From positions 1 to 54,061 of the forward strand of contig CANQOP010000015.1 of the NCBI GenBank assembly GCA_947625485.1: 54,061 nucleotides of DNA, read 5' to 3'. This document shows, one piece after another, positions 1 to 8,995 of the stretch. Numbering within the stretch: position 1 is the first letter of the stretch; each line of letters begins with the position of its first letter. This stretch comes from an uncultured Clostridia bacterium. Its GTDB lineage: Bacteria; Bacillota; Clostridia; Oscillospirales; Acutalibacteraceae. Position numbers and translations under genes: made by a program. The notes beneath the pieces were generated by a model. It saw only the letters and a program-made list of their open reading frames with translations, had not been told where the DNA came from and searched no databases.

Positions 1-106
1 CAGTATGTTACTTAAAATTTAATATTCTGCCATAGACCTGCTTTTTTGTGCTGTCTACACAATTTGGGGCGGTTCATCGGCTCTCTGCCTTTTTGCTTTA
101 ACCTTT

Positions 107-1435
107 TTATTTTACCGTAACTTTTAATTTAAGCGTTTTAACTCCGTTAACCTTAACCTTGACGGTAGAGGTGCCTTTCGCTTTGCCCTGAATTTTAATT
201 GAGGTCGCGGATTTTTTTGATGTGATTTTCGCCATATTGGTAGAGCAGTACTTGTTGTCTATTGCAGAAGCTTTTCCAAACAGCTTTACCGAGACAGTTT
301 TTCCCAGTCCTACTGAAATTTCCCTGACCTCTTTATACTTCCCCATACTTCTTCCGCTTGTCGCTTTTTTCTTTAGAGCAGGGTCATTTTTTACGATAAA
401 TATTCCGCTGTATTTTTTTCCGTTCGACAAGGTTGCCTTTACGGTGGCTCTTCCTTTTTTCAACGCGGTGACCTTTCCCTTTTTAGTGATTTTTATAATT
501 TTAGGGTTTTTTGTCGTACAGTCGGAGAAACTCTTTCCGTCTATTTTTACTTTGAGAGTAAAGCCTGCCCCGCAGGCTCCGGCATATCCCATTTCGCTTT
601 TTTCATCCAAAATCAAATTTATATTATTTTTTTCGGCATATTTTCCTGCCATCCTACATTTATTGGAATCTGATATAATCGTGAAATTTTTTATCTTCTT
701 AACCTCTATATCTTTTTTGGAATCATAGTAACCAAGTCCCTCGGTTGTTTCGTCATAGTATCCGAGGGCTTGCTTACCGACAATACCAAGTGGGGAACAT
801 TTGGTAAAATCAAGTTTTTTCAAAGACGGACAGCAATAAAACGCTCTGCTCCCTATTTCCTCCAGCTGCTCGGGAATATTTATTTTTTTCAGCTTCGGAC
901 AGTTCAAAAATGCCATTTCTCCAATATACCTTAATTTATTACTGAGTGTTACTTCCTCAAGTTTTCTGCAATTTCCAAATACGGATTCAGGTATTTCCCT
1001 TACACTCGAGGGGATTTCTATATTCTTTAAATTTATGCAGCCTAAAAAAGCAAATTTTCCTATATGCGTCACGCTTGACGGAATCTCAATTGTTTTTATA
1101 TCTATATTATCCCTGAATGCTGAGTTTCCTATATATGTCACCGTATCGGGAATTATCCATTTCCGTCCGGAGTGTTCTGATGGCACTATTTCATCATCAC
1201 CCCACATCTCAATAGCGCCGTCGCCAATCATAACTACCGGATAGCCGTCGATTTTTTTGGGGATAAAATCCGCACCTTTTAAAATTTCGACATATTTATT
1301 GTCAATCACCCGATACTCAAATTCCACTCCCTTAATTATAACAGTCTTGGAATTCGGGTCATATGCATTTGCCGACACGCAAAAGACCGCATTTAGAATC
1401 ATAACGGCGGCGATAATTAACGATAACCTTTTCAT
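107..1435 (-). CDS. Secreted leucine-rich-repeat (BspA-type) protein with Ig-like C-terminus
   Basis: 442 residues. A signal peptide (basic MKR, hydrophobic core, probable cleavage after ANA near residue 24) predicts export. Residues about 85-215 hold short repeats of the IPSSVTHIGKFAF / LKKINIPEQLEEIG kind, typical of the LRR_5/BspA family of surface proteins. Residues about 290-360 contain the KITKKGKVTALKKGRATVKAT pattern of bacterial Ig-like (Big_2) domains, and a second Lys-rich beta-type segment ends the protein. The start has a strong AGGAGG 9 bases upstream. The Ig-like part is related to, but clearly diverged from, the two secreted proteins near 10 kb and 46 kb. It is probably an adhesin or cell-surface scaffold; no ligand can be read from the sequence. 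No sortase motif is visible. Confidence 0.85.
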   Translation of the reverse strand: MKRLSLIIAAVMILNAVFCVSANAYDPNSKTVIIKGVEFEYRVIDNKYVEILKGADFIPKKIDGYPVVMIGDGAIEMWGDDEIVPSEHSGRKWIIPDTVTYIGNSAFRDNIDIKTIEIPSSVTHIGKFAFLGCINLKNIEIPSSVREIPESVFGNCRKLEEVTLSNKLRYIGEMAFLNCPKLKKINIPEQLEEIGSRAFYCCPSLKKLDFTKCSPLGIVGKQALGYYDETTEGLGYYDSKKDIEVKKIKNFTIISDSNKCRMAGKYAEKNNINLILDEKSEMGYAGACGAGFTLKVKIDGKSFSDCTTKNPKIIKITKKGKVTALKKGRATVKATLSNGKKYSGIFIVKNDPALKKKATSGRSMGKYKEVREISVGLGKTVSVKLFGKASAIDNKYCSTNMAKITSKKSATSIKIQGKAKGTSTVKVKVNGVKTLKLKVTVK

Positions 1436-1689
1436 AGTTGTTCTCCTCCTTATAAAATATTTAGATTAATTAATATTTAATTAAATGCTAACATACGAAA
1501 TTTCAATTTTTAATTGTAAGAAACACAGAATTTGCCATTGGTTTTTTGTTAATATGCGGTAAATTTTGCACACATTTTTGTAAACAAATATCAAAAATAT
1601 CTCTTATACTATATTAGTGTCAGAAAAGCAGAAAAAAGTTTCAAATAATTAGAAATATTTTAAATAATTTTAATAAACCCGTGCGTAAT
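1436..1689. other. AT-rich spacer upstream of the LRR protein gene
   Basis: About 250 bases without a gene. On the minus strand it must hold the LRR gene promoter and carries its AGGAGG site; no convincing -35/-10 pair stands out among several AT-rich candidates. No structured RNA or repeat is evident. Confidence 0.5.
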
Positions 1690-1716
1690 AAAAAAACTGC
1701 CGAACGGCAGTCTTTT
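1690..1716 (-). terminator. Intrinsic terminator of the yjbQ-to-HAD operon
   Basis: Perfect 6-bp stem ACTGCC/GGCAGT with a GAAC loop, flanked by A and T runs on both sides, directly after the HAD gene stop codon on the minus strand. It could act in both directions. Confidence 0.8.
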
Positions 1717-2364
1717 TTACAGTAAATTTTTCACTTCGCTCAAGTCCGCGCAGACCTTATAACACAATTCCCGTATTTCGTCCGTCGGCTCTATGAGGTC
1801 GGGAATCATTACCGTAACCATTCCCGCGCCGTGAGCGGAGCGGACGCCGTTAAAGCTGTCCTCGAGGGCGAGGCAGTTTTCGGGAGCAAATCCTAGCATT
1901 TCTGCCGCCGCTAAAAACGTCTCGGGGTGCGGCTTGCCACGGGAGACGTCCTCGGCGCATACAAGCTCGTCAAAATATTTTAGCACGTCCGCGATTTCTA
2001 AAATTCTCACTGCGCTTTTTCTTGTAGTCGAGGTTGCGAGGGCAATCTTTAATTTTCTTTCCTTTAAATCGTCCAAAAGCTCAAAAAGTCCGCGTTTAAT
2101 CGGAACCCCGAATTCTTCCGTATAACATGTAAACTCGGTACGGCAACACTCGTGAAATCTCTTAAAATCAAATTTATTGCCGTATAAACCGGCGAAAAAC
2201 TTTGGTAAATCCGCAGAGCGCTTGCCGATAGTCTGCTTATATTGCTCAAGGCTGAAATCAACGCCGAAATTCCTCTGCATAATCCCCTTTTGGAGCTTAT
2301 ATGTAAGGTTTTCCGTGTCAAACATCAGCCCGTCCATATCAAATACTGCGGCTTTTATCTCCAT
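1717..2364 (-). CDS. HAD-superfamily phosphatase, beta-phosphoglucomutase-like
   Basis: 215 residues, the usual length for the group. Motif I FDMDGLMFDTE (nucleophile Asp9 and Asp11) starts the protein, motif II is around LATSTT, motif III is the Lys of RGKPHPE and motif IV is LEDSFNGV. The helical cap between motifs I and II is that of subclass I, as in beta-phosphoglucomutase and small sugar-phosphate or nucleotide phosphatases. The exact substrate cannot be told. It is the last gene of the minus-strand operon, 18 bases after murF, with a GAGAGG ribosome site, so it may deal with a sugar phosphate linked to envelope metabolism, but the link is only by position. Confidence 0.85.
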   Translation of the reverse strand: MEIKAAVFDMDGLMFDTENLTYKLQKGIMQRNFGVDFSLEQYKQTIGKRSADLPKFFAGLYGNKFDFKRFHECCRTEFTCYTEEFGVPIKRGLFELLDDLKERKLKIALATSTTRKSAVRILEIADVLKYFDELVCAEDVSRGKPHPETFLAAAEMLGFAPENCLALEDSFNGVRSAHGAGMVTVMIPDLIEPTDEIRELCYKVCADLSEVKNLL

Positions 2365-2382
2365 ATAAGACCTCTCCGCTCT

Positions 2383-3726
2383 TTACGAGCATTTTTTTAA
2401 AAACTCAACAATTTTTTCAAATTCCATACTATGGCTCGCTTTTACAAGAACCGTATCGTTTCTCATAATAAGCTTTCCGAAATTTGCCATAGCCTCCTCT
2501 TTTGTATCAAAGTGAACGCACTTTGCACCCCTCGCGAGTTCTTTTGCTAGAGGTCCTATCGCGATAACGAGGTCGCAATTCTTAGCGTACACGCCTACCT
2601 CGTAGTGTAGTTTTAGTTCGTCCCTTCCGAGCTCCTTCATATCGCCGAGAACGGCGACCTTTCTTCCGTCGAAGTTCATAAGAGTGTCAATTGACGCCTT
2701 TACGGAAGTCGGGTTGGCGTTGTAACAGTCGTCAATAATTTTAAGCACACCTGTATCGACAAGATTTGCGCGGCTTCCGACAGTGCGAAAGCTCTCAATA
2801 CCCCTCCTGATTTCCTCGTCGGACAGTCCGAGCGTCACTCCTACAGCCGCAGCCGCGAGAGCGTTGCTTACCATATATGTACCTATCGCGGGGATAGTAA
2901 CCCTCACGCGCTTTCCGCAGAACACGAGGTCGGCGTCCACGCCGAGTACTCCGTTGTTTCTTATATTCTCCGCCGTGTACGCGTTGCCGTTGAGACCGTA
3001 AAAAATCGGCTCTTTTCCCTTTACGGTCACGACCTGAGCGAGCTTATCATCGTCGCCGTTGAGCACAACGGTTCCGCCCTCGCGCAGGTTTTCAAACATT
3101 TCGGTTTTTGCCTTGAAAACGCCGTCGCGGTCACGTAAATTTTCCAAATGGCAGTCTCCGATTACGGTTATCACCTCGACGGTTGGCTGTACCATTTCGG
3201 AAATTCTGGACATTTCGCCAAAGTCGGAAATACCCATTTCAACCACTGCGACCTCGGTATTGTCGTCCATACCGAAGAGCGTAAGCGGAACGCCGAGCTC
3301 ATTGTTTAGGTTGCCCTCGGTTTTATGGACGCGATATTTCTGGGCAAGAACTGAGGCGATCATCTCCTTGGTCGAGGTTTTCCCCACGCTTCCGCTGATA
3401 CCGACAATCGGAATATCGAACAGTTCACGATACGCTTTCGCTGCTTTCTTTACAGCTTCTAAAGTATCGTCAACGAGGATATACGGTTTTGACGGATTTT
3501 CGGGCGCTTTCTCGCAAATCGCACATATTGCGCCGTCCGAGTAGCACCTTTCAATAAAGTCGTGGCCGTCCGCCCTCGCGCCCTTTATCGCAAGGAAAAG
3601 GGAGTTTTCACGGATATTTCTGCTGTCGCGCTCAACTGAGCTGACAGGCGTATTTTTCAGGCTCTCATCGCCCACATACTCACCGCCGCAGGCGACGGCG
3701 ATTTCTTCGAGTGTGAAATGTTTCAT
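2383..3726 (-). CDS. murF: UDP-N-acetylmuramoyl-tripeptide--D-alanyl-D-alanine ligase MurF
   Basis: 447 residues. MurF adds the D-Ala-D-Ala dipeptide to UDP-MurNAc-tripeptide, the last cytoplasmic step of the peptidoglycan precursor. The N-terminal domain has the VERDSRNIRENSLFLAIKGARADGH pattern of MurE/MurF enzymes; the ATP loop GISGSVGKTS lies at residues 109-118; VVEMGISDFGEM and NGDDDKL follow, then the C-terminal ligase domain with DDCYNANPTS and VLGDMKELG. It sits directly downstream of the D-Ala-D-Ala ligase gene (8-base gap), the classical pairing in which ddl makes the dipeptide that murF uses. Start chosen at the ATG preceded by GAGGTGAGC. Confidence 0.95.
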   Translation of the reverse strand: MKHFTLEEIAVACGGEYVGDESLKNTPVSSVERDSRNIRENSLFLAIKGARADGHDFIERCYSDGAICAICEKAPENPSKPYILVDDTLEAVKKAAKAYRELFDIPIVGISGSVGKTSTKEMIASVLAQKYRVHKTEGNLNNELGVPLTLFGMDDNTEVAVVEMGISDFGEMSRISEMVQPTVEVITVIGDCHLENLRDRDGVFKAKTEMFENLREGGTVVLNGDDDKLAQVVTVKGKEPIFYGLNGNAYTAENIRNNGVLGVDADLVFCGKRVRVTIPAIGTYMVSNALAAAAVGVTLGLSDEEIRRGIESFRTVGSRANLVDTGVLKIIDDCYNANPTSVKASIDTLMNFDGRKVAVLGDMKELGRDELKLHYEVGVYAKNCDLVIAIGPLAKELARGAKCVHFDTKEEAMANFGKLIMRNDTVLVKASHSMEFEKIVEFLKKCS

Positions 3727-3734
3727 AGCTCACC

Positions 3735-4769
3735 TCAGTTATATTTTTTGAGCGAAAGCTCTACGATTTTCTCGCACAAAGTCGGGTAATCCATACCCAC
3801 TTCCGCCGCCTCCTGAGGCAACAGGCTTGTGGGAGTCATTCCGGGGAGAGTGTTCGCCTCGAGGCAGTAGGCGTTATCGTCCTTATCAAGAATAAAGTCC
3901 ATGCGCGCGTAAGCGTTAAGCCTCAGCACTTTAAACGCATTATATGCGCTGTCCCGCAGAATTTTATCCTGCTTTTCCGTTATATCGGCAGGGCAAACCT
4001 CTATCGTCAGCCCAGCCTGATACTTAGATTTATAATCGTAAAAGCCCGTTGTCGGGATAATTTCAATGGGCGGTAGGACCTCATCGCCGAGCACGCCGAC
4101 GGAGAACTCTCTGCCCTCGATAAACTGCTCAACAACAATTTCGTCCTCAAATGAGAACGCGTCCGCAACAGCCTTTTTGAACTGCGCCTTATTTTCAGCC
4201 TTTGCAATACCCACGCTGCTGCCGCCCGAGCAGGGCTTAATAACGCATGGGAAAGTGTCCCACGAATCAGTATTTTCGCCGTTTTTAAATATTTTTCCCT
4301 TCGCCGTGAGCACGTTATGCTGTTCAAACAGAGCCTTTGTAATGCCCTTATCCATAGCGAGAGCCGCCGCGAGATAGCCTGCTCCCGTATACTTTATGCC
4401 GAGAATGTCGAAGGTCGCCTGAAGCTGTCCGTTCTCTCCCTCGCCGCCGTGAAGCGCAAAAAAGGTTATATCAGCGGCGCGGCAGATTTTAATCACGTTT
4501 TCGCCGAGAAAGCAGTCGCTTTTGTCTGTACGCGAGGATTTCACCTCGGCTATGTCGGGAATAACCTCGGCGACATCCGCGCTTTCTATAAGGTTGCGGT
4601 TCTCCTCAAAGAGCTTTTCGGGTTTGCAGTCCTGCTCATAACCCATAAACACGTCCAGAAGCACGACGTTGTGACCCTTTGAACGCAGCGCGCCCGCAAT
4701 TTTTGAGCCTGAGGAAATCGCCACATCCCGCTCGGTGCTGAGCCCGCCTGTTAATACTGCTATTTTCAT
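3735..4769 (-). CDS. ddl: D-alanine--D-alanine ligase
   Basis: 344 residues, ATP-grasp family; joins two D-alanines for peptidoglycan. The N-terminus MKIAVLTGGLSTERDVAISSG is the Ddl signature; LHGGEGENGQLQATFDILGIKYTG is the second one; FYDYKSKY matches the omega loop of true D-Ala-D-Ala ligases rather than D-Lac or D-Ser ligases; EANTLPGMTPTSLLP ends the ATP-grasp fold. Its ATG overlaps the TGA of the upstream acyltransferase reading frame (ATGA) and has AAGGAG seven bases upstream. The overlap suggests translational coupling, so the state of the G tract upstream might affect ddl translation; that is inference. Confidence 0.95.
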   Translation of the reverse strand: MKIAVLTGGLSTERDVAISSGSKIAGALRSKGHNVVLLDVFMGYEQDCKPEKLFEENRNLIESADVAEVIPDIAEVKSSRTDKSDCFLGENVIKICRAADITFFALHGGEGENGQLQATFDILGIKYTGAGYLAAALAMDKGITKALFEQHNVLTAKGKIFKNGENTDSWDTFPCVIKPCSGGSSVGIAKAENKAQFKKAVADAFSFEDEIVVEQFIEGREFSVGVLGDEVLPPIEIIPTTGFYDYKSKYQAGLTIEVCPADITEKQDKILRDSAYNAFKVLRLNAYARMDFILDKDDNAYCLEANTLPGMTPTSLLPQEAAEVGMDYPTLCEKIVELSLKKYN

Positions 4770-5834
4770 AAATTTCTCCTTGTTCTTCCAAATATAAAGT
4801 AAAAATATTTATTGACCAAAGTAATTATAGGTACCATTAATGCTAAAACTATAGCTGTAAATAATAATGTAACAACAGGATTAAAAAATAAACTCTTTAG
4901 CTTTAAAGCATCAAATATCTTAGGGAAAATATATCTGGTAAAATAATAGTGAATACATAATATAATAATTGAATTTTTTCCGAAATATATTAATAACTTG
5001 TTTGATTTTATTATTATCGAAATAAAAATTACGAGCAGGGTTCCGATAAACGCATTTAAATAAAATATAAAAATTTTCTCTCCGTAATATAACTTATACA
5101 TATATACACATTCATTTCGTCCATATGTAAAAATCAGTATGATAAGCAATACCGTTGACAGTACCGACAATACAATATACGGTTTATATGGTTTCCTTCC
5201 ATCGGAATTTAAAATAAAATATTTATTTAGTCCTTTTAATTTATCTTTTATCAGATATCCTGCCATAAAAAATACTGAAATAGGAAACAGATAACTGAAA
5301 CAAAACGGTAAAGGAAATCTAATAAAATACGAACCGATTATGCCTATTGGGAAAATAAAAGGCAAGGCTTTTTTGGGTGCTTTTAAAATAAAATACATGA
5401 ATATTTCAGAAAAAAACAGCGCGCACAGAAACCATAGAGGAACATTCAGAGTGTACCCCCCCCCCGCTTGGAACATTTGTTCCTGTTATGTTTTTTATAA
5501 AGCTTACTGTGATATCCTTTATAAGCGATACTGATAAACCGTATTTCTTTATTGCTAAAACAAAACCTACAAGGTAATCCGCTGACAGAAATACTGCATA
5601 AGGTAAATATACGGATTTGAATTTTTTTATAAAAAACTTTTTAAATTTAATATTTTTAATATTAAATACTATTCCTGAGATAAAAAAGAACAACGGCATA
5701 TGGAAACAGTAAATAAAACGCTTCAAATCTTGGTCTTCGGCAGCTAAATGTCCCATAACTACAAGAATTATTCCTATGCCCTTAGCTATATCTATCCAAT
5801 CAATTCTTTCCTTCTTTAAAGCCAACTCACCCAT
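4766..5834 (-). pseudogene. Acyltransferase-3 family membrane protein, out of frame at a G10 tract (possibly phase-variable)
   Basis: Two frames join into one acyltransferase_3 (PF01757-type) integral membrane enzyme. The N-terminal part from 5834 reads RIDWIDIAKGIGIILVVMGH, with the conserved His, then FHMPLFFFISG; the C-terminal part reads NVPLWFLCALFFSEIF followed by many hydrophobic helices. The frames meet at ten consecutive G on the minus strand (5456-5465). With nine G the gene would be continuous at 355 residues and would read SGGGYTLNVPLW; with ten, the first frame ends at 5406. An ATG at 5476 just before the tract could start the second half. Such enzymes O-acylate wall or capsule sugars. 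The region is much richer in A and T than its neighbours, suggesting transfer. A sequencing error in the homopolymer is the main alternative. Confidence 0.8.
5456..5465 (-). repeat. Homopolymeric G10 tract (C10 on plus strand) inside the acyltransferase gene
   Basis: Ten identical bases in an otherwise AT-rich gene, exactly at the point where the two halves of the reading frame change register. Losing one base restores the full protein. Such G/C tracts are classical slipped-strand mispairing sites. Confidence 0.85.
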
Positions 5835-5847
5835 AATTACCCCTAAA

Positions 5848-6264
5848 TTATTCCCCTATAATTTTAATAAGCGCATGCTTATTGCGCTTGCCGTCAAGCT
5901 CATAGTAGAAAATCTGCTCCCACGTTCCGAAGTCGAGCTTTCCGTTCGTAATCGCGCACACTACCTCTCGGCCCATAATGGTGCGCTTGAGGTGCGCGTC
6001 CGCATTGTCCTCAAAGCCGTTGTGGCTGTACTGACTGTACGGCTTTTCCGGAGCGAGCTTTTCGAGCCACTTTTCGTAGTCGCTGTGCAGACCGCTCTCG
6101 TCGTCGTTAATAAACACGGAGGCTGTAATATTCATAGCGTTTACGAGGACTAAGCCCTCCTTAATACCGCTTTCGTCGACAGCCGCCTGTACGTCCTCTG
6201 TAATACGCACGATTTGTCTTCGGCGCGGCACGTTAAACCACAGCTCTTTTCTATAGCTTTTCAT
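5848..6264 (-). CDS. YjbQ/UPF0047 family protein
   Basis: 138 residues from the preferred start. The family (beta-barrel, YjbQ) carries conserved His and Asp residues seen here in [49 protein letters not shown] and [20 protein letters not shown]. Some members have weak thiamine-phosphate synthase activity; the physiological role is not settled. An ATG 18 bases upstream (6282) is also open, but GGAGG lies six bases before the ATG at 6264, so that one is chosen. It is the promoter-proximal gene of the operon that continues through the acyltransferase, ddl and murF. A good promoter lies just upstream at 6307-6335. Confidence 0.85.
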   Translation of the reverse strand: MKSYRKELWFNVPRRRQIVRITEDVQAAVDESGIKEGLVLVNAMNITASVFINDDESGLHSDYEKWLEKLAPEKPYSQYSHNGFEDNADAHLKRTIMGREVVCAITNGKLDFGTWEQIFYYELDGKRNKHALIKIIGE

Positions 6265-6306
6265 AGGTTTTCCTCCAGACATATTAATTTAAACATACAT
6301 ATTGTA

Positions 6307-6335
6307 ATTATATTACTTTAGCGCGTTTTTTTCAA
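6307..6335 (-). promoter_or_regulatory. Promoter of the yjbQ-ddl-murF operon
   Basis: Read on the minus strand: -35 TTGAAA, 17-base spacer, -10 TATAAT, about 40 bases upstream of the YjbQ-like start. A near-consensus housekeeping sigma promoter. Confidence 0.75.
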
Positions 6336-6357
6336 CCGATATGAAAAATTTGTAAAG

Positions 6358-6390
6358 GAAAAAGCCTTTCCCGAAAGAAAGGCTCTCAAA
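6358..6390 (-). terminator. Intrinsic terminator of leuCD
   Basis: Stem AGCCTTTC/GAAAGGCT with a six-base loop just after the leuD stop; on the minus strand it is followed by a T-rich stretch. Confidence 0.75.
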
Positions 6391-6406
6391 TTGACATTAA
6401 CCGACA

Positions 6407-6886
6407 TTATTTTATTGAGTTGATAAGTCCGCCCTTGGCGATAATATTCTGAATAAACTCCGGGAACGGCTCGCCCTGAAACTTTTCGCCTGTTGTCTCG
6501 TCGGTTATCACGCCTGTACCGAAATCAACGGAAACGACGTCTCCCTCGTTTATAGCCTCCGCCGCCGCGGGACATTCGAGAATAGGCAGACCGATGTTGA
6601 TAGAGTTCCTGTAAAAAATACGCGCGAAGCTGGACGCTATTACACAGCTAATGCCGCTCGCCTTGATTGCGATAGGCGCGTGCTCGCGCGAGGAACCGCA
6701 GCCGAAGTTCTTGGTCGCGACCATAATATCGCCCTCACACACCTTCTTGATAAAATCCTTGTCTATATCCTCCATACAGTGAGCGGCGAGCTCCTTGTGT
6801 GAGGCAGTATTGAGATAACGCGCGGGGATAATTACGTCGGTATCGACGTTGTCTCCGAATTTATGTACTTTACCTTTTACGTTCAT
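6407..6886 (-). CDS. leuD: 3-isopropylmalate dehydratase small subunit
   Basis: 159 residues, the short LeuD form found with the 420-residue LeuC type. With LeuC it isomerises 2-isopropylmalate to 3-isopropylmalate in leucine synthesis. Signature stretches are [18 protein letters not shown] at the N-terminus, CMEDIDKDF, and [19 protein letters not shown], which carries the swivelling-domain substrate-binding residues. It follows leuC by 18 bases with the same orientation and ends in a terminator. leuA and leuB are not in this window. Confidence 0.95.
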   Translation of the reverse strand: MNVKGKVHKFGDNVDTDVIIPARYLNTASHKELAAHCMEDIDKDFIKKVCEGDIMVATKNFGCGSSREHAPIAIKASGISCVIASSFARIFYRNSINIGLPILECPAAAEAINEGDVVSVDFGTGVITDETTGEKFQGEPFPEFIQNIIAKGGLINSIK

Positions 6887-6904
6887 AGTGTGTACCTCTC
6901 TTTC

Positions 6905-8170
6905 TTAAACCTTGGCAGGGTCTATTATATATCCTGCTACAGCGCTCGCAGCCGCAACAGCGGGGCTTGCGAGGTATACTTCGCTGTCAACGTGACCCAT
7001 ACGTCCGACAAAGTTGCGGTTTGTCGTAGAAATTGCTTTCTCGCCTGCCGCGAGGATACCCATATGACCGCCGAGACACGGACCGCAGGTAGGAGTGGAA
7101 ACCACAGCGCCTGCGTCTACAAAAATATCGAACAGTCCCTCGTGCATAGCCTGCTGCCATATTTTCTGAGTGCCGGGAATAACTATGCATCGAACGCCCC
7201 TAGCAAGCTTTTTGCCCTTTAGCACTTCGGCTGCTGCGCGCAGGTCGGAGATACGTCCGTTGGTACACGAGCCGATAACTGCCTGGTCAATCTTTACCTC
7301 GTTCTCTCCGATTTCATCGACAGTACGCGTGTTCTCCGGTAGGTGCGGAAAAGCAACGGTAGGTCTGAGCTCCGATAAATCTATCGTATACTCCTCGTCG
7401 TAAACAGCGTCGTCATCGGGATAATACTCGACGGGCGTGCCCTGATAGCGTCCCTCGCAGTACTCGCGGGTAACGTCGTCAACAGGGAAAATCCCGTTCT
7501 TCGCTCCAGCCTCAATCGCCATATTCGCGATACAGAGCCTGTCGTCGATGTTAAGATACTGTACTCCCTCTCCGACGAATTCCATAGATTTGTAGAGCGC
7601 GCCGTCGACGCCGATTTTGCCGATAATGTGAAGTATAACGTCCTTTCCGGAAACAAAGCCCTGCGGCTTTCCGACGAGATTGAACTTAATTGCGGACGGC
7701 ACCTTAAACCACGCCTTGCCGCTTATCATACCCGCGCACATATCGGTCGAACCTACGCCCGTTGAGAACGCTCCCAAAGCGCCGTAGGTACAGGTATGGC
7801 TGTCTGCGCCGATACAGAGACAGCCCGGTCCTACGAGACCCATTTCGGGGAGGAGCGCGTGCTCAATGCCCATTCCCCCGACATCGCGGTAATTCTTGAT
7901 GTCGTACTTATCGGCAAAGTCGCGCACCTGCTTAACCTGAGTGGCAGCCTTAATATCCTTGTTCGGTGTAAAGTGGTCCATAATCATCGCGATTTTTGTT
8001 TTGTCAAACACGGATGTCGCACCGTTTTCCTCAAATACGTTGATTGCAACGGGCGTTGTAACGTCGTTTCCGAGCACCAAGTCAAGCTGAGCCTCAATAA
8101 GCTGTCCAGCCTTTACCTCGGGCAGACCGGCGTGAGCGGCGAGAATTTTTTGTGACATAGTCATTCCCAT
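6905..8170 (-). CDS. leuC: 3-isopropylmalate dehydratase large subunit
   Basis: 421 residues, the aconitase-family LeuC of the homoaconitase-like group. It holds the [4Fe-4S] cluster through Cys residues in [12 protein letters not shown] and [13 protein letters not shown], all present. DHFTPNKDI and [23 protein letters not shown] are further signatures. The start is placed at the ATG with AAGGAG eight bases upstream; a GTG nine bases earlier lies inside that ribosome-site spacing and is less likely. It is transcribed divergently from the Crp-family regulator at 8298, and the dyad between them is a candidate shared control site. Confidence 0.95.
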   Translation of the reverse strand: MGMTMSQKILAAHAGLPEVKAGQLIEAQLDLVLGNDVTTPVAINVFEENGATSVFDKTKIAMIMDHFTPNKDIKAATQVKQVRDFADKYDIKNYRDVGGMGIEHALLPEMGLVGPGCLCIGADSHTCTYGALGAFSTGVGSTDMCAGMISGKAWFKVPSAIKFNLVGKPQGFVSGKDVILHIIGKIGVDGALYKSMEFVGEGVQYLNIDDRLCIANMAIEAGAKNGIFPVDDVTREYCEGRYQGTPVEYYPDDDAVYDEEYTIDLSELRPTVAFPHLPENTRTVDEIGENEVKIDQAVIGSCTNGRISDLRAAAEVLKGKKLARGVRCIVIPGTQKIWQQAMHEGLFDIFVDAGAVVSTPTCGPCLGGHMGILAAGEKAISTTNRNFVGRMGHVDSEVYLASPAVAAASAVAGYIIDPAKV

Positions 8171-8236
8171 AACAAACACTCCTTAATCGGTTTTAATATT
8201 TTGACTAAATATTCAAGATAATTATTGCACACTGTA

Positions 8237-8266
8237 TTGATAAAAGATTGTAAAATATGTTACAAT
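8237..8266 (+). promoter_or_regulatory. crp-family promoter overlapping an 18-bp dyad (TTGTAA-N6-TTACAA)
   Basis: -35 TTGATA (8237-8242), 18-base spacer, -10 TACAAT (8261-8266). The dyad TTGTAA-N6-TTACAA at 8248-8265 matches its own reverse complement at 16 of 18 positions and has the N6-spaced half-site geometry of Crp/Fnr sites. Because it covers the spacer and -10 box, binding would probably repress the regulator's own promoter and might affect divergent leuC. Confidence 0.6.
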
Positions 8267-8297
8267 TAAACTAATAAAAGCATCGGAAGTGAGAGCA

Positions 8298-8924
8298 ATG
8301 GAAAACAAATCGCTTATACAGCGGATTTTCGAGAACGAGCCGACTACAAAACGGCTCTCAAAAGGCGATATAATCTATCATCAGGGTGACAAAGCGGAGA
8401 GCTTTTACTACCTTAAAAGGGGCAGAGTGAGGGTTTATATGACCTCTCCCGACGGAGTTGAAAAAACGCTTTCTGCTGCGTCTCACGGCGAGATACTGGG
8501 CGAGGCAGCGTTCTTCGACAAAATGCCGCGCGTGAGCTCTGCGAGCGCTCTCACTAACACGGAGCTTGCAGCAATCAACGAGAACAAGCTGGTTTCACTC
8601 ATAAAGGAAAATCCACAGCTTGCGCTTGAACTGCTCGAAATTCAAGCGGCAAGAATACGCCAGCTCTCAACGCAGATTGACGCTATGACTTTTTTGCAGG
8701 CGGACGGACGAATAGCGCAGATTTTGCTGCAGAGCATACACGACGAGGACGGAAAACAATCCGTCAGCCTTACTCACGAGGAAATCGCGAGTGCGGTCGG
8801 GGTTTCGAGAGTAACGGTGAGCAATATACTAAACGACTTCGCGCGCAAGGGCTACGTAAAAACAAAGTACAGAAAAGTTGTTGTGACGAGTACGGACGCG
8901 CTCAAAAAGATTGCGGGAATTTAA
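8298..8924 (+). CDS. Crp/Fnr-family transcriptional regulator
   Basis: 208 residues. An N-terminal cyclic-nucleotide-type beta-roll (DIIYHQGDKAESFYYLKRGRVRVY, HGEILGEAAFFDKMPRVSSASA), a long dimerisation helix around residues 105-135, and a C-terminal helix-turn-helix (SLTHEEIASAVGVSRVTVSNILNDFARKG, about 158-186). The protein has no cysteine, so it is not an FNR-type iron-sulfur sensor; its effector is unknown. The start is the ATG with GGAAGTGAG upstream; an earlier GTG at 8289 is too close to that site. Divergent from leuCD. The dyad at 8248-8265 in its own promoter suggests autoregulation, by inference. Confidence 0.9.
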   Translation: MENKSLIQRIFENEPTTKRLSKGDIIYHQGDKAESFYYLKRGRVRVYMTSPDGVEKTLSAASHGEILGEAAFFDKMPRVSSASALTNTELAAINENKLVSLIKENPQLALELLEIQAARIRQLSTQIDAMTFLQADGRIAQILLQSIHDEDGKQSVSLTHEEIASAVGVSRVTVSNILNDFARKGYVKTKYRKVVVTSTDALKKIAGI

Positions 8925-8944
8925 TCAATTCACAATTAATATGA

Positions 8945-8995
8945 CACAGATAAACGGCAGTTACAACCGAAGGGTTGCGCCTGCCGTTTTGTTCG
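8945..8995 (+). terminator. Terminator and palindromic intergenic repeat, copy A
   Basis: Stem AAACGGCAG (8952-8960) with CTGCCGTTT (8981-8989) and an inner CAACC-GAAG-GGTTG hairpin, followed by T-rich DNA; terminates the Crp-type gene. The same architecture and flanking words recur at about 46400-46438 and 51514-51549, so it belongs to a small repeat family. Confidence 0.75.
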
